Source: Bacillus sp. FJAT-49736
Lineage (GTDB): Bacteria > Bacillota > Bacilli > Bacillales > Bacillaceae_C
Reading direction: 5' to 3'
DNA length: 64,000 bases
Assembly: GCF_018343615.1 (NCBI RefSeq)
Contig: NZ_JAGYPI010000001.1
Span: 1,990,193-2,054,192, forward strand
Shown: one piece after another, positions 18,958 through 29,924 of the stretch
Position numbering within the stretch: the first letter of the stretch is position 1
How the letters are laid out: every line of letters begins with the position of its first letter
Translations under genes and position numbers: made by a program
The notes under the pieces: model-generated
Databases searched by the model: none
What the model was told of the DNA's origin: nothing
Seen by the model: only the letters and a program-made list of their open reading frames with translations

Positions 18958-19889
18958 GCTTGATCAAGCTCCTGTTTTACTTGATCAATCAAATCCTTTG
19001 CACCTTGTTGAATTAGCAACTCAGCAACTTGTACTCCAACCTTATGAGGATCGCTTCCGACTACTGTTTCCTTATAAATAGTTTTTCCATCGGGAGATGC
19101 CACCAATCCAGTCAAGGAAATCTTATTCTCTTCCTGGAGCATAGCAAAACCTGCAACTGGTACTTGACAGCCGCCTTCCATTTTATTTAAAAAGGCACGT
19201 TCTGCTGTTACAGTGATGGCTGTAGCATCAGAGTTTAATTTAGCTAATTGTTCAAGCAGCTCATGGTCATTGGAACGGCATTCAATTGATAGAGCGCCTT
19301 GGCCTACTGCCGGTAAACAAATCTCCGGATCTAAGTATTCCGTCACCACATCAGCGCTCCATCCCATACGCGACAAACCTGCAGCAGCTAATATTATTGC
19401 ATCATATTCATCCGTTTTAAGCTTTTCTAAGCGTGTATCAATGTTTCCGCGAATCCACTTAATTTCTAGATCAGGTCGTTCCGCTAAAATTTGCGCACCT
19501 CTTCTTAAGCTACTTGTACCAATTACAGCACCTTTTGGGAGGTCTCTAAGTGTCATAGAACCTTTTGATATAAGGGCGTCACGATGGTCTTCCCTCTCAG
19601 GAATACAACCTATTGTTAGGCCATCCGGCAAAACGGCAGGCATATCCTTCATACTATGTACAGCCATATCGATATCCTTATTTAACATTGCCTGTTCAAT
19701 TTCCTTTACAAAGAGCCCTTTTCCACCGACCTTTGATAAGGTGACATCTAATATTTGATCGCCTTTTGTTACGATTTCTTTAATTTCAAATTCAAAAGGT
19801 ACTCCAAGCTTTTTCAACTGATCTTTTACCCAATTAGTTTGAGTTAATGCTAGTTTACTTCTTCTTGAACCAATGATTATTTTCCTCAT
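18954..19889 (-). CDS. hemC: Porphobilinogen deaminase (hydroxymethylbilane synthase)
   Basis: Polymerises four porphobilinogens onto a dipyrromethane cofactor. The 311-residue protein has [25 protein letters not shown] and [11 protein letters not shown] for substrate binding. The cofactor-attaching Cys241 lies in [20 protein letters not shown] precedes the ATG. It overlaps hemD by 4 bases and is 13 bases after hemX. Confidence 0.97.
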   Translation of the reverse strand: MRKIIIGSRRSKLALTQTNWVKDQLKKLGVPFEFEIKEIVTKGDQILDVTLSKVGGKGLFVKEIEQAMLNKDIDMAVHSMKDMPAVLPDGLTIGCIPEREDHRDALISKGSMTLRDLPKGAVIGTSSLRRGAQILAERPDLEIKWIRGNIDTRLEKLKTDEYDAIILAAAGLSRMGWSADVVTEYLDPEICLPAVGQGALSIECRSNDHELLEQLAKLNSDATAITVTAERAFLNKMEGGCQVPVAGFAMLQEENKISLTGLVASPDGKTIYKETVVGSDPHKVGVQVAELLIQQGAKDLIDQVKQELDQA

Positions 19890-19902
19890 ACACTATTCCT
19901 CC

Positions 19903-20736
19903 CTATGAATACCAGAAATGAAAAGCAGACAATCTACTAATTAAAAAAAAGTTAATTAATACAATTAAAAATGCAGCAATATTTAAAAATGCCAGGTTTT
20001 TGCCAAACATATTTTTTCGTTCTCTAACATAGATAATCAAACTATAAATAATTAACAGTATAAAGGAACCGATAATTTTCGAATCATACCAATGAAAATT
20101 ATGGAGCTTTATTAATGCCCATTGAAGTCCTAAAATTAAGCTTAATAACAGCATTGGAACTCCAATTAAGTTTAATACATAAGACATTTTCTCCAGTTTA
20201 GCCAGATCATTCAGACGCCATAACCTATGGCCCCATTTTTTCTCCTTCAATAGCTTATACTGTAATAAATATAACAATGAAAACACAAATGAGAGTGAAA
20301 AGGCAACATAAGAAAAGATCGCCATCGTAATATGTATTAATAACAATTCAGAAACCAACTTTTCACTCATTGTTTCCGTAGGCATTTGGATCGGTGCAAA
20401 AGTATGAATCGCCATAATAATAAAACCGATAATATTAATGAAAAAGACAGTGAAATCTACTCGCAACAACCGATTTATAATAAGCGATAAGGTAAGCAAT
20501 ACCCATGCATAGAAATAAAGTCCTTCAAATATTGTAAGGACCGGAAAACGCCTTGTATGAATCATGTACAAAAACAAAAAAATTGTTTGAAGAACCCAAA
20601 CAATTGCAAGTAACCAGAAGGCAAATCGATTTGCCTTCCGATTTTGTTGTAAAAAGTCAATAAAATATAGCAGGATACTAACCGCATAAAGAATAATCAT
20701 TCCTTCATGCAGCCGCGACATTATGATTTCAAACAT
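19903..20736 (-). CDS. hemX: HemX membrane protein (CcsA-like), modulator of HemA
   Basis: An integral membrane protein of 277 residues with about eight hydrophobic helices, related to the CcsA/CcmC cytochrome assembly family. In B. subtilis HemX lowers the level of HemA (glutamyl-tRNA reductase). The ATG at 20736 is chosen because TTAGGTGA lies 6 bases before it; the in-frame GTG at 20745 overlaps the hemA stop. The gene directly follows hemA. Confidence 0.9.
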   Translation of the reverse strand: MFEIIMSRLHEGMIILYAVSILLYFIDFLQQNRKANRFAFWLLAIVWVLQTIFLFLYMIHTRRFPVLTIFEGLYFYAWVLLTLSLIINRLLRVDFTVFFINIIGFIIMAIHTFAPIQMPTETMSEKLVSELLLIHITMAIFSYVAFSLSFVFSLLYLLQYKLLKEKKWGHRLWRLNDLAKLEKMSYVLNLIGVPMLLLSLILGLQWALIKLHNFHWYDSKIIGSFILLIIYSLIIYVRERKNMFGKNLAFLNIAAFLIVLINFFLISRLSAFHFWYS

Positions 20737-20741
20737 CGCTT

Positions 20742-22097
20742 TCACCTAACTATAGTAGCTGGTGAAGGATGTTGATTCATGTTAAAGGATGTTGTTCTCT
20801 CGACTAGTAACGAATCTTCTGTTTTGGCTACTGGTTCTTGGATATTAAATATTCTTTTAAACAGTTCAATTTGCTCACGAGCATTAGGTTCAGCAGCTAT
20901 TTCCTTTACTTGGGAAATCGGTTCTTTTAAAAGCTGATTCACAATGCTTTTCGTGTGCTTACTGATTACTTTTTTCTCTCGTTCAGTCAAGTTTGGCATT
21001 TTACGTTCAATGCTTTTCATTGTTTCTGCTTGAATTGCCAATGCTTTTTCACGTAAAGCGGAAATTACCGGAACTACTCCGAGCATATTTACCCATTCAT
21101 TAAATTGAACTATTGCTTCTTCAATCATCAACATAATCTTATCAGCGGCTTTTTTCCGTTCCACAAGATTGGCTTCAACTATCCCCTCTAAATCATCAAT
21201 GTCATATAAGAAGATATTTTCCATATCCGCGATTTGTGGATCAAGATCACGAGGCACTGCAATATCCACCATAAATAATGGTCTGTTTTTGCGCAGTTTC
21301 ACTACGTTCTCCATCAACTCTTTTGTAATGACATAATCCTTAGAACCAGTGGAGCTTATTAAAATATCCGCCTCTACAAGTGCACATTGCATTTCCTGTA
21401 AGGTTTTAGCAGTTCCATCAAAACGATCCGCTAAGTTTTTCGCCTTTTCAAACGTTCGATTAATAACCGTTACATTCGTTGCCCCACTGCCATGAAGATT
21501 TTCTATCGCAAGCTCACCCATTTTTCCTGCTCCGACGATAAGAACATGCTTGTCTCTTAAATTGCCGAATATTTTTTTGGCAAGCTCCACTGCAGCATAG
21601 CTCACAGAAACAGCATTAGAGCCAATTTCCGTTTCGGAATGGCCTTTCTTAGCAAGTGTTATCGCTTCTTTAAATAGATGGTTAAATACCGTTCCGGTGG
21701 ATCCTTCCTTTTGTCCCATTAAAAAGCTGTTTCGCACCTGTCCGAGAATTTGAGTTTCCCCTAATACCATTGAATTCAATCCGCAAGTAACCTTAAAAAG
21801 ATGCTCTACTGCACCATCTTGCTCATATATAAATAAATACGGTGAAAACTCATCCTTATCCATGTGGAACCATTCAGATAAGAAATCTTTAATATAGTAG
21901 CGCCCTGTATGAAGCTGATCCACAACGGCATATACTTCCGTTCGATTACATGTGGAAACAATGACATTTTCTAATATGCTCTTTTTCTCTTTTAATGCTG
22001 CCATTGCCGACTGTAAATCCTCTTCATTAAAGGAAAGTCGTTCACGAATTTCAACAGGGGCTGTTTTATAGTTTAAACCCACTGCGATTATATACAT
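20742..22097 (-). CDS. hemA: Glutamyl-tRNA reductase
   Basis: First step of the C5 pathway: reduces glutamyl-tRNA to glutamate-1-semialdehyde with NADPH. The 451-residue protein begins with the family start [19 protein letters not shown], has the catalytic Cys50 in [10 protein letters not shown], an NADPH fold around [13 protein letters not shown], and a C-terminal dimerisation helix. A strong CGGGGGG lies upstream of the ATG. It leads the hemAXCDBL operon. Confidence 0.97.
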   Translation of the reverse strand: MYIIAVGLNYKTAPVEIRERLSFNEEDLQSAMAALKEKKSILENVIVSTCNRTEVYAVVDQLHTGRYYIKDFLSEWFHMDKDEFSPYLFIYEQDGAVEHLFKVTCGLNSMVLGETQILGQVRNSFLMGQKEGSTGTVFNHLFKEAITLAKKGHSETEIGSNAVSVSYAAVELAKKIFGNLRDKHVLIVGAGKMGELAIENLHGSGATNVTVINRTFEKAKNLADRFDGTAKTLQEMQCALVEADILISSTGSKDYVITKELMENVVKLRKNRPLFMVDIAVPRDLDPQIADMENIFLYDIDDLEGIVEANLVERKKAADKIMLMIEEAIVQFNEWVNMLGVVPVISALREKALAIQAETMKSIERKMPNLTEREKKVISKHTKSIVNQLLKEPISQVKEIAAEPNAREQIELFKRIFNIQEPVAKTEDSLLVERTTSFNMNQHPSPATIVR

Positions 22098-22165
22098 ATT
22101 AAAAGACCCCCCGATACCAATATCACACTTAAATTATACGAATCAAATATATAAATTCCATTTCT

Positions 22166-22174
22166 ATTATAACA
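22166..22174 (-). promoter_or_regulatory. Extended -10 promoter candidate for the hem operon
   Basis: TGT-TATAAT on the minus strand, about 70 bases before the hemA ATG. The -35 region is poor. A second TATAAT (nearer the gene, about 22135) also lacks a -35. Confidence 0.4.
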
Positions 22175-22260
22175 TGTACTACATTCACTGCTTTTAAAAA
22201 ATGTGAAAAGAAAATGAATACTATGATATGATAAATTAGAAATGTGTAAGCGACTCGCTC

Positions 22261-22430
22261 ATCAGCGTACGGATTTCGTAGTCTTCGACTGAGATAAAGG
22301 AAACACAGCGAGGTTGTTCACGAGCTATTGAAAATTGAACTACCATTTTCGCCTGATGTTGACTTATCGTAGGGAGGAGACGTAGAAATCCGCTAGCCGA
22401 TAGGCGCTGAAACTAGACAGAGTTTAATCT
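22261..22430 (+). repeat. Intergenic repeat, family 2 copy F
   Basis: Bounded by an imperfect inverted repeat: CGTACGGATTTCGTAG near 22267-22281 and CGTAGAAATCCGCTAGC at 22381-22397. The block from GAAAATTGAA to the GTAGAAATCCGCTAGC…CTAGACA end recurs in copy G at 50441-50582. It fills most of the 410-base gap between hemA and ysxD; no gene is seen there. Confidence 0.65.
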
Positions 22431-22509
22431 TGTCAAAAATAAGTTTCCTTATGTACAGTATCAAAAATAAATACGATAATCAAGCAATCAGGTCGAAAGT
22501 AGGATATAT

Positions 22510-22992
22510 ATGAAAAATCAAAAGTTTTTTGACGGTATTATTTTAATTGGATTTGGTCTGTATTATTATTTTTCCCAAAATCACATTCAAATATTTAAAG
22601 AATATATTACGTGGCCAACACTTTTTATGATAGTGGGAATTGCTTTCTTAGTTCAAGGTTATAATGGTAAAAATAATGAAGCAATTCTGCCAGGTGTGAT
22701 CTTCACCGGTTTCGGTTTTCATTTTCACGTAGTTCATAAGCTAGCTATATGGCCAAATAATATTGGAGTCCTGCTTCTCATTATTTCATTAGGCTTTTTG
22801 CTTCAATATCAAAGAACACGCAATGGACTATTTCAAGGGCTACTATTTCTCGCTCTTTCTATTATTCTTCTATTCTATGATAAATTAGTTAGTACACTCG
22901 GACTGCTAGAAAATCGAGTGGAAAGTATTTGGAAGTACAGTCCTATTGCTTTAGTTATTATAGGGATTATCTTGTTATTTAGAAAAAAATAA
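22510..22992 (+). CDS. ysxD: YsxD-like membrane protein
   Basis: A 160-residue, very hydrophobic protein with six or so membrane helices in a repeating pattern (GLYYYFSQN…WPTLFMIVGIAFLVQGY; GLFQGLLFLALSIILLFY; SPIALVIIGIILLF). This resembles the LiaF/DUF5668-type membrane region. Function is unknown. The name is given by position, between hemA and ysxC on the opposite strand as I recall for B. subtilis ysxD. GTAGGATATAT precedes the ATG. Confidence 0.7.
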   Translation: MKNQKFFDGIILIGFGLYYYFSQNHIQIFKEYITWPTLFMIVGIAFLVQGYNGKNNEAILPGVIFTGFGFHFHVVHKLAIWPNNIGVLLLIISLGFLLQYQRTRNGLFQGLLFLALSIILLFYDKLVSTLGLLENRVESIWKYSPIALVIIGIILLFRKK

Positions 22993-23066
22993 AACCCAGC
23001 TATAAACTGGACCTCCAATTGATCGTGTCTAGCAATCGGGGTGCAGTTCACATAGCTGGGTTTTTT
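22991..23066. terminator. Long two-step hairpin terminator between ysxD and ysxC
   Basis: AAAACCCAGCTAT pairs with ATAGCTGGGTTTT across about 50 bases. Inner pairings are ACTG/CAGT and CCAATTG/CAATCGG. T tracts occur on both strands, so it serves both convergent genes. It is unusually long for a terminator. Confidence 0.8.
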
Positions 23067-23648
23067 CTACATCCTTTTTTCGATAGATTTCCAAGCAGCT
23101 TCTTTTCCTTCACCTGTTTCGGATGAAAAAATGATGATTTCATCTGTCGGGTCAAATTCCAATACTTCTTTTGTTACTTTTAAATGCTTTTGCCATTTTC
23201 CCTTTGGAATTTTATCTGCTTTTGTTGCTATTACTATACAAGGTATTTCAAAGTGCTTAAGAAAGTCATACATCATTCGATCATCTACTGTTGGTGGATG
23301 ACGTAAATCAACAATGAGAATAACGGCTTTCAACTTTTTCCTCGTTGTTATATATGTTTCAATCATTTTCCCCCATGCTGCACGTTCCGTTTTGGACACC
23401 TTGGCATAACCGTAACCGGGAACATCTACAAAATAGAGAGCATTTTCAATTATATAAAAATTTAGTGTCTGCGTTTTTCCCGGCTTCGATGATATTCTAG
23501 CCAACGCCTTTCGATTCAGCATTTTGTTAATAAAGGAAGATTTCCCAACATTCGATCTTCCTGCAAGCGCAAATTCCGGTAGTGCATCATCTGGATATTG
23601 CTCCGGTTTAACAGCACTTATTACAATTTCAGCATTATTTACCTTCAT
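23067..23648 (-). CDS. ysxC: Ribosome biogenesis GTPase YsxC/EngB
   Basis: An essential GTPase that helps mature the 50S ribosomal subunit. The 193-residue protein has G1 [10 protein letters not shown] (residues 31-40), a G3-type DVPGYGYAK and G4 TKADKIPKG, all in YihA/EngB arrangement. Its ATG overlaps the lonA stop by 4 bases, so it is coupled to lonA as in B. subtilis. Confidence 0.97.
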   Translation of the reverse strand: MKVNNAEIVISAVKPEQYPDDALPEFALAGRSNVGKSSFINKMLNRKALARISSKPGKTQTLNFYIIENALYFVDVPGYGYAKVSKTERAAWGKMIETYITTRKKLKAVILIVDLRHPPTVDDRMMYDFLKHFEIPCIVIATKADKIPKGKWQKHLKVTKEVLEFDPTDEIIIFSSETGEGKEAAWKSIEKRM

Positions 23649-25969
23649 TTCCCCTCACCTACAAGCGCAATTTTCAGTACTTCATCTGCATGAGAGACAG
23701 GGAAAAATTCCAAATCATTTCGAACACTTTCCGGAATATCGTCCAGGTCTTTCTCATTGTCTTTCGGAATAATTATCTTTGTTAATCCCGCACGATGAGC
23801 ACTCAACGTTTTTTCTTTTAATCCACCAATCGGGAGAACTCTACCCCTTAAGGTAATTTCACCTGTCATACCAACTTCCTTCCGTACAGCTCTTCCAGTT
23901 AGGGCTGAAACTAAAGCGGTTGCTATCGTAATCCCAGCAGACGGTCCATCCTTTGGAACCGCACCTTCTGGAACATGTATATGAATATCGTATTGTTCAT
24001 GGAAGCTTTCTTCCAGATTCAGTTCCTTCGCCCTGGACCTTACAAAGCTAAATGCAGTTTGGGCAGACTCTTTCATTACATCGCCTAACTTCCCGGTTAA
24101 CACAAGCTTCCCTTTACCTGGAGAAAGGGAGACCTCGATTTGCAATGTATCCCCGCCGACAGTTGTATATGCTAAGCCAGTTGCAACACCAATTTGATCC
24201 TCCAGTTCCGCTTGCCCATAGCGAAATCTTTTCTTGCCTAGAAACTCCTCTACATTTTTATCCGACACTATAATTCGTTTTCGATCGGATGAAACAATGA
24301 TTTTTGCAGTTTTCCGGCAAATAGTTGCGATTTCTCTTTCAAGGCTGCGGACACCAGCTTCTCGAGTGTAGTACCGGACAATGGTTTGAATGCTTTCATC
24401 CCGAATTTGCAGCTGTCCTTTTGATAATCCATGTTCCTTCATTTGTTTTAACAATAAATGATCTTTAGCAATGTGAATTTTTTCTAATTCCGTATAGCCT
24501 GCTATTGATATGATTTCCATCCTATCCCTTAAAGGACCAGGTATTGAACCTAAATCATTAGCAGTTGTGATAAACATAACCTTCGATAGATCATAGGTTT
24601 CTTCAATATAATGATCACTAAAGCTATGGTTTTGCTCCGGATCCAAAACTTCAAGCATGGCTGCAGAAGGGTCCCCTCTAAAATCATTGGACATTTTATC
24701 TATTTCGTCTAATAAAAAGACTGGATTAATTGTCCCTGCTTTTCTCATACCCTGGATGATTCGCCCCGGCATCGCCCCAACGTATGTTCTGCGATGGCCA
24801 CGGATTTCCGATTCATCTCTTACTCCTCCAAGAGATACTCGAACAAATTTTCTTCCTAGTGATTCAGCAATGGATCTTGCCAAGCTTGTTTTCCCAACAC
24901 CCGGTGGTCCAGCAAGACATAGGATTGGCCCGCGCAAAGATTGCGTTAGCTTTTGCACCGCTAAATATTCTAATACGCGCTCTTTTACCTTTTCCAATCC
25001 ATAATGTTCCCGATTTAATATATCCTCTGCTTTAGCAATATTAAGGTCATCTTCTGTAGCTTGATTCCAAGGAAGGGCAACTAGCCACTCTATATAATTT
25101 CGGATTACCGAGCTTTCCGCGGAACTGGATGGAACTTTCTCATATCTATCCAATTCCTTTAGTGCCGATTTTTTAACATGTTCTGGCATTCCTGCCTGTT
25201 CAATTCTTTCTGTTAAATCGGCAACCTCACCTGTTTTCCCTTCTTTATCTCCTAGTTCTTTCTGGATAGCTTTCATTTGTTCCCGTAAATAATATTCCTT
25301 TTGTGTACGTTCCATGGACTTTTTCACTCGTTGTCCAATTCGCTTTTCAAGATTGAGAACTTCCTTTTCATTATTGATGATTCGAATAACCGTATTTAGC
25401 CGTTCTTTAATGTCTATAGTTTCTAATATGGTTTGTTTTTGTGAAAGCTTTAATGGCAGGTGCGAAGCAATAATGTCTGCCATTCTTCCTGGTTCTTCAA
25501 TATCTGTAACAGTTGCAAATGTTTCTGCAGATATTTTTTTAGATAATTTTATGTATTGTTCAAAATAATCAAGCAATGTTCGTGTCAACGCTTCTGTCTC
25601 AGCATCTTTTTCTTCCGATTGCTTTAAAATATCTAATGTGACTGCATAATAGCTGTCCAAATCGTAGAACTTCTTTATTTTTGCACGATCGAGACCTTCA
25701 ACTAATACCCGAATTGTTCCGTTGGGCAATTTCAGCATTTGCTTTACTTTCGTTAAGGTTCCGATTTGGTAAAGATCTTCCTCTGTAGGCTCATCTATTG
25801 ATTCATCTTTTTGTGTCGTCAAAAAAATGAAATGATCATTCATCATGGCTTCTTCCAACGCTTGAACGGAATGTTCACGCCCAACATCCAAGTGAAGAAC
25901 CATTGTAGGGTACACTAGCAATCCTCTTAAGGGAAGTAGAGGAACTGTGTGTTCTTTTTTCTTTGTCAA
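23645..25969 (-). CDS. lonA: ATP-dependent protease LonA
   Basis: Cytoplasmic AAA+ protease that degrades misfolded and regulatory proteins. An N-terminal substrate domain ([24 protein letters not shown]) is followed by an AAA+ module with [11 protein letters not shown] and FLLDEIDKM. The C-terminal protease domain has the Ser in KDGPSAGIT and the Lys in [13 protein letters not shown]. Starting at the TTG at 25969, with GGAGGTG 6 bases before it, gives 774 residues, the B. subtilis length; the TTG at 25984 lies upstream of that site. It is followed by overlapping ysxC. Confidence 0.96.
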   Translation of the reverse strand: MTKKKEHTVPLLPLRGLLVYPTMVLHLDVGREHSVQALEEAMMNDHFIFLTTQKDESIDEPTEEDLYQIGTLTKVKQMLKLPNGTIRVLVEGLDRAKIKKFYDLDSYYAVTLDILKQSEEKDAETEALTRTLLDYFEQYIKLSKKISAETFATVTDIEEPGRMADIIASHLPLKLSQKQTILETIDIKERLNTVIRIINNEKEVLNLEKRIGQRVKKSMERTQKEYYLREQMKAIQKELGDKEGKTGEVADLTERIEQAGMPEHVKKSALKELDRYEKVPSSSAESSVIRNYIEWLVALPWNQATEDDLNIAKAEDILNREHYGLEKVKERVLEYLAVQKLTQSLRGPILCLAGPPGVGKTSLARSIAESLGRKFVRVSLGGVRDESEIRGHRRTYVGAMPGRIIQGMRKAGTINPVFLLDEIDKMSNDFRGDPSAAMLEVLDPEQNHSFSDHYIEETYDLSKVMFITTANDLGSIPGPLRDRMEIISIAGYTELEKIHIAKDHLLLKQMKEHGLSKGQLQIRDESIQTIVRYYTREAGVRSLEREIATICRKTAKIIVSSDRKRIIVSDKNVEEFLGKKRFRYGQAELEDQIGVATGLAYTTVGGDTLQIEVSLSPGKGKLVLTGKLGDVMKESAQTAFSFVRSRAKELNLEESFHEQYDIHIHVPEGAVPKDGPSAGITIATALVSALTGRAVRKEVGMTGEITLRGRVLPIGGLKEKTLSAHRAGLTKIIIPKDNEKDLDDIPESVRNDLEFFPVSHADEVLKIALVGEGK

Positions 25970-26034
25970 TATGTGCACCTCCAATAAGTAATACTCTGAT
26001 CAGGGCATAAGTCACCCTAATGAATCTTTTAACA

Positions 26035-26063
26035 ATTCTATCGTATTTATGAGCAAGTGTCCA
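26035..26063 (-). promoter_or_regulatory. SigA promoter of lonA
   Basis: TGGACA (26063-26058) and TAGAAT (26040-26035) with a 17-base spacer, 65 bases before the start. No CtsR-type direct repeat was seen near it. Confidence 0.7.
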
Positions 26064-26143
26064 TTTACTAGAATTCATCCAAACGAACTACTTTTCATTT
26101 ATGTTTTTCCCTTTACTAGTATTTAATATAAACCGATTTTATG

Positions 26144-26171
26144 AAAAAAATCGGCATCTAAGGCCGATTTT
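26144..26171 (-). terminator. Terminator after lonB
   Basis: AAAATCGGC-CTTAGAT-GCCGATTTTTTT on the minus strand separates lonB from lonA. Confidence 0.9.
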
Positions 26172-26207
26172 CCTTAACATTTCATTTTATTTTGTTGCAA
26201 ATAAAAT

Positions 26208-27875
26208 TCAGACGCTTTTTTTGCCCATTTGCTCCAAAGAAGGAGGGATAAGAGATTCTTTTTCGAATCGATTTATAAGGGCTACATTTAAAACTTCCTC
26301 CAACTTGTTCACTGGAATTACCTTTATATCCTTCATTTCCTGAAATATCGTTTGCATATTGTCTGCCGGAATGATGACGGTTTTTGCTCCAGCTTGTCTT
26401 GCAGCTTTAACCTTTGCCACTACACCACCTATTGGCTTAACATTACCATGAATACTAATTTCCCCTGTCATTGCTACAGAGTTATCTACAGGGATTTTAT
26501 AAATTGCTGAATAAATTCCCGTCGCCATTGCGATTCCTGCAGATGGCCCATCTATTGGAATGCCGCCTGGAAAGTTGACATGGATATCATATTGATCGGC
26601 CGGGACACCCATTGTTTTTAACACAGTAATAACATTTTCAATGGATCCTCTTGCCATACTTTTTCTTCTTACTTGTTTTCCTTGTCCCCCAATACTTTCT
26701 TCCTCTACGATCCCGGTAATATTAATAGTTCCTTTATCCTTAGCTGGAATTACAGTAACTTCAATTTCGAGAAGAATGCCGCTATTTGGTCCAGTTACTG
26801 CCAAACCATTTATTAAACCAACTTTTGAGTGATCGTTAATCTTTTTCTCTAATCTCGGAGTAAGCTGGCTTGACTGAATTACCCATTCAATATCCTCATC
26901 TAAAATATGCATCCTGTCTTCCTGTATCGCAATTCCAGCTGCAATTTGAACCATATTCACTGCCTCACGACCATTTCTGGCGTAGGAAGCTAATATCTCT
27001 ATACCTTTTTCAGATATGGTAATTTTCACTTTTTGTGCCGCTTTATTCGCCACTTTCTTAATTTCATCCTGGTCAAGCTCCCTGAAAAAAACTTCCATAC
27101 AACGTGACCGTATTGCTGGCGGAATTTCGTTTGGGGTTCTAGTTGTTGCACCGATTAAACGAAAATCAGCAGGTAATCCATTTTGAAAAATGTCATGAAT
27201 ATGGGATGGGATTTGGGTGTTTTCTGCATTATAATACGCACTATCCAAAAATACTTTTCTATCCTCCAACACCTTTAAAAGCTTATTCATTTGAATCGGG
27301 TGAAGTTCCCCAATTTCATCAATAAATAATACCCCACCATGAGCATTTGTTACCGCTCCTTGCTTTGGTTGCGGAATTCCCGCCTGTCCCATAGCCCCTG
27401 CGCCTTGATAAATTGGGTCATGAACGGATCCAATTAAAGGGTCAGCAATTCCTCGTTCATCGAACCTGGCTGTTGTTGCATCAAGTTCAACAAATACCGA
27501 GCTTTGCTTAAATGGTGATTTCTCATTTTTTTTTGCCTCTTGTAAAACTAAACGTGCAGCTGCTGTTTTACCGACTCCCGGAGGTCCATAAATAATGACG
27601 TGTTGAGGATTTGGACCACATAACGCTGCTTTTAGCGCCTTAATACCATCCTCCTGTCCAACAATATCGTCAAAAGTAGTTGGTCTTACACGTTCCGCTA
27701 ACGGTTCCGTTAATGAAATAGAACGCATTTTTCGAAGTTGATCCATTTCTTTTCGTGATTCTCTATCGATCGAGATTTTTTGGGTTTTTTGACTTTTTAA
27801 TAGGTTCCAGAAATAAAGACCTATAATTATTCCAAAAAATAATTGAATTAATAAAGCTATCCCAGTCCAGCTCAT
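26208..27875 (-). CDS. lonB: LonB, membrane-tethered Lon-like protease
   Basis: A 555-residue ATP-dependent protease. An N-terminal membrane helix (SWTGIALLIQLFFGIIIGLYF) replaces the Lon substrate domain. An AAA+ module follows with [11 protein letters not shown] and GGVLFIDEIGEL, then the Lon protease domain with Ser in IDGPSAGIAMATG and Lys in GVVAKVKAARQAG. The ATG at 27875 is used because GGAGGG sits 6 bases before it. In B. subtilis LonB is made in the forespore and acts during sporulation; no clear SigF promoter was found here. Confidence 0.93.
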   Translation of the reverse strand: MSWTGIALLIQLFFGIIIGLYFWNLLKSQKTQKISIDRESRKEMDQLRKMRSISLTEPLAERVRPTTFDDIVGQEDGIKALKAALCGPNPQHVIIYGPPGVGKTAAARLVLQEAKKNEKSPFKQSSVFVELDATTARFDERGIADPLIGSVHDPIYQGAGAMGQAGIPQPKQGAVTNAHGGVLFIDEIGELHPIQMNKLLKVLEDRKVFLDSAYYNAENTQIPSHIHDIFQNGLPADFRLIGATTRTPNEIPPAIRSRCMEVFFRELDQDEIKKVANKAAQKVKITISEKGIEILASYARNGREAVNMVQIAAGIAIQEDRMHILDEDIEWVIQSSQLTPRLEKKINDHSKVGLINGLAVTGPNSGILLEIEVTVIPAKDKGTINITGIVEEESIGGQGKQVRRKSMARGSIENVITVLKTMGVPADQYDIHVNFPGGIPIDGPSAGIAMATGIYSAIYKIPVDNSVAMTGEISIHGNVKPIGGVVAKVKAARQAGAKTVIIPADNMQTIFQEMKDIKVIPVNKLEEVLNVALINRFEKESLIPPSLEQMGKKSV

Positions 27876-28044
27876 TGTATTCCCTCCAAGCACGAGTTTC
27901 CAATTTCTATACATTTAGTAACCGATTTGTGAAGCTATTCTATAAGCTAGTATCTCCGTGACAAGAAGGGAATAAACCAATTTTCAGTGCCAAAATTTTG
28001 TCATACACATGGAAAGGAAAATCATTTATTCTGAATTTCAAAAT

Positions 28045-28080
28045 AAAAAACCTAGTCAGAGTAACATCTCAACTAGGTTT
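28045..28080 (-). terminator. Terminator after clpX
   Basis: AAACCTAGT pairs with ACTAGGTTT across a 15-base loop, followed by TTTTATT on the minus strand. Confidence 0.88.
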
Positions 28081-28088
28081 CATTCGTT

Positions 28089-29351
28089 TTATGCTGATTT
28101 TTCATTTCCTAACATTACTGTACCATCCTCAAGAACAAGCTTAGGAGGTTCGTTGTTAAGAACTGCTTCTTTCGTAATAATACACTTTTTAATATCATCT
28201 CTTGAAGGCAAGTCAAACATTACATCGAGCATTATGGTTTCAATGATGGACCGTAGACCGCGTGCGCCTGTCTTTCTCTCAATTGCTTTCTTCGCAATTT
28301 CTGTTAAAGCCTCATCATCAAATTCTAATTCCACATTATCAAGCTCAAGCATTTTCTTGTATTGCTTTACTAATGCATTTTTTGGCTTTGTTAAAATATC
28401 GATTAAAGCTGCTTCGTCAAGTGGTTCTAGACTTGCAATAATCGGCAAACGGCCAATGAACTCAGGTATAAGACCGAAGCGGAGTAAGTCCTCTGGTAAC
28501 ACTTTAGAAAGCAATGCTTTTTCTTCAATATCTTGTTGCTTAGTCTCACCGCCAAAGCCAATTACCTTTTGACCTAAGCGACGCTTAATAATTTGTTCGA
28601 TACCATCAAATGCACCGCCACAAATAAATAAAATATTGGTTGTATCGATTTGAATAAATTCTTGATGTGGGTGTTTTCGTCCACCTTGTGGAGGAACACT
28701 TGCAACCGTTCCTTCAAGAATTTTCAATAACGCTTGTTGGACTCCCTCACCAGAAACATCACGAGTAATGGACGGATTCTCTGATTTACGGGCAATTTTA
28801 TCAATTTCATCAATATAAATGATGCCTTTTTCTGCTTTCTCAACATCGTAATCAGCTGCTTGAATCAGTTTAAGAAGAATGTTTTCAACATCCTCTCCTA
28901 CATATCCGGCCTCTGTCAAAGATGTTGCATCAGCAATGGCAAACGGTACATTAAGAATTCTTGCCAATGTTTGGGCAAGCAGTGTTTTTCCGCTTCCTGT
29001 CGGTCCAATTAAACAAATATTACTTTTAGCAATTTCCACTTCGTCGATTTTGCTGTTGGAATTGATTCGTTTGTAATGATTATAAACTGCCACTGCTAGA
29101 GATTTTTTGGCTTTATCCTGTCCGATTACATATTCTTTAAGAATTTCCCTAATTTCCATCGGTTTTGGGATATCTTTATATTCTACTTCTTCTTCCGTAC
29201 CAAGTTCCTCTTCCACAATTTCCGTACATAATTCAATACATTCATCACATATATACACTCCTGGTCCTGCAACTAATTTCCGGACCTGATCTTGCGTTTT
29301 ACCACAGAAAGAACATTTTAATTGTTGCTTTTCATCGTTGAATTTGAACAA
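28089..29351 (-). CDS. clpX: ClpX, ATPase subunit of the ClpXP protease
   Basis: Unfoldase that feeds substrates to ClpP. The 420-residue protein has the N-terminal zinc-binding domain (Cys13, Cys16, Cys35, Cys38), Walker A GPTGSGKT (116-123), Walker [11 protein letters not shown] and the IGF loop in VIGFGGET that docks ClpP. It starts at a TTG with AAGGGG 9 bases upstream, and the N-terminus MFKFNDEKQ matches the family. It appears monocistronic between its own promoter and terminator. Confidence 0.97.
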   Translation of the reverse strand: MFKFNDEKQQLKCSFCGKTQDQVRKLVAGPGVYICDECIELCTEIVEEELGTEEEVEYKDIPKPMEIREILKEYVIGQDKAKKSLAVAVYNHYKRINSNSKIDEVEIAKSNICLIGPTGSGKTLLAQTLARILNVPFAIADATSLTEAGYVGEDVENILLKLIQAADYDVEKAEKGIIYIDEIDKIARKSENPSITRDVSGEGVQQALLKILEGTVASVPPQGGRKHPHQEFIQIDTTNILFICGGAFDGIEQIIKRRLGQKVIGFGGETKQQDIEEKALLSKVLPEDLLRFGLIPEFIGRLPIIASLEPLDEAALIDILTKPKNALVKQYKKMLELDNVELEFDDEALTEIAKKAIERKTGARGLRSIIETIMLDVMFDLPSRDDIKKCIITKEAVLNNEPPKLVLEDGTVMLGNEKSA

Positions 29352-29760
29352 TTAGTTTCACCCCTTAATTTATGCTGCGAAATCATTAAATGCATAAAAC
29401 CCGCAATTAAAAATGACTGACTGGTTGCTGGACTTATTTAGATATTGGAAAATCTTATTATCCAATTATCTCTCCCATATGTAACCGTTATTGTTAGGTC
29501 ATTTCAAGACAAAATTGATATGTATTGCATTGTACCATATTTTTATGTAAGACAGGAAATGATAAAGCTTATTAAATTATTATTCGTCATGAAATGGGAA
29601 AAATCCTACTTACTCCAGATTTTCCCGAAATAAAGCTTTATATTCGGTTATATATGGATTTTTTTTGAATGTACTATTTATGTTATGTAAAAAACTTAAT
29701 TTTTATAAAGGTGTTTTCGTCTAGAGTTCGCATTTGTTGCAAATTTTGTTATAGATAGGT
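29352..29760. other. clpX upstream region without a gene
   Basis: About 400 AT-rich bases hold the candidate clpX promoter and nothing else I can support. A short open frame on the plus strand (29445-29633) has no ribosome binding site and is not accepted. Confidence 0.5.
29529..29537 (-). promoter_or_regulatory. Candidate clpX promoter with extended -10
   Basis: TGG-TACAAT on the minus strand, about 180 bases before the TTG start; -35 match is poor. Confidence 0.35.
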
Positions 29761-29852
29761 GAGACATCTTTTCTTAAAAAGAATATCCTTCTTTTTAACA
29801 TAAGGGGAAATGTCGTTTACGAAAGTAGAGTAGATTAAGAAAACAGCCTTTA
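29761..29852 (+). repeat. Intergenic inverted-repeat element, family 1 copy C
   Basis: Left arm GACATCTTTTCTTA (29763-29776) and right arm TTAAGAAAACAGCCTT (29835-29850) match the arms of copies A and B, with a different interior. It ends at the tig terminator. Confidence 0.6.
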
Positions 29853-29853
29853 T

Positions 29854-29888
29854 AAAACAAGGCACGATAATTTCGCGCCTTGTTTATA
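29854..29888 (-). terminator. Terminator after tig
   Basis: AAACAAGGCGCG pairs with CGTGCCTTGTTT, then TTATAAA on the minus strand; the right arm of repeat copy C abuts it. Confidence 0.8.
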
Positions 29889-29924
29889 TTTTACTAAGTA
29901 TATTATATTATTTGTTTACAATTA

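Noticed and set aside
19213-19758. 181-residue open frame antisense to hemC
   Set aside because: A shadow of the hemC coding sequence, which has all family motifs; no start signals.
22155-22172. PerR-type box at the hemA promoter
   Set aside because: Only the first half (TTATAAT) matches; the second half has few matches to the palindrome.
29445-29633. 62-residue open frame between clpX and tig
   Set aside because: TTG start, no ribosome binding site, no recognisable protein pattern; it lies over the candidate clpX promoter.
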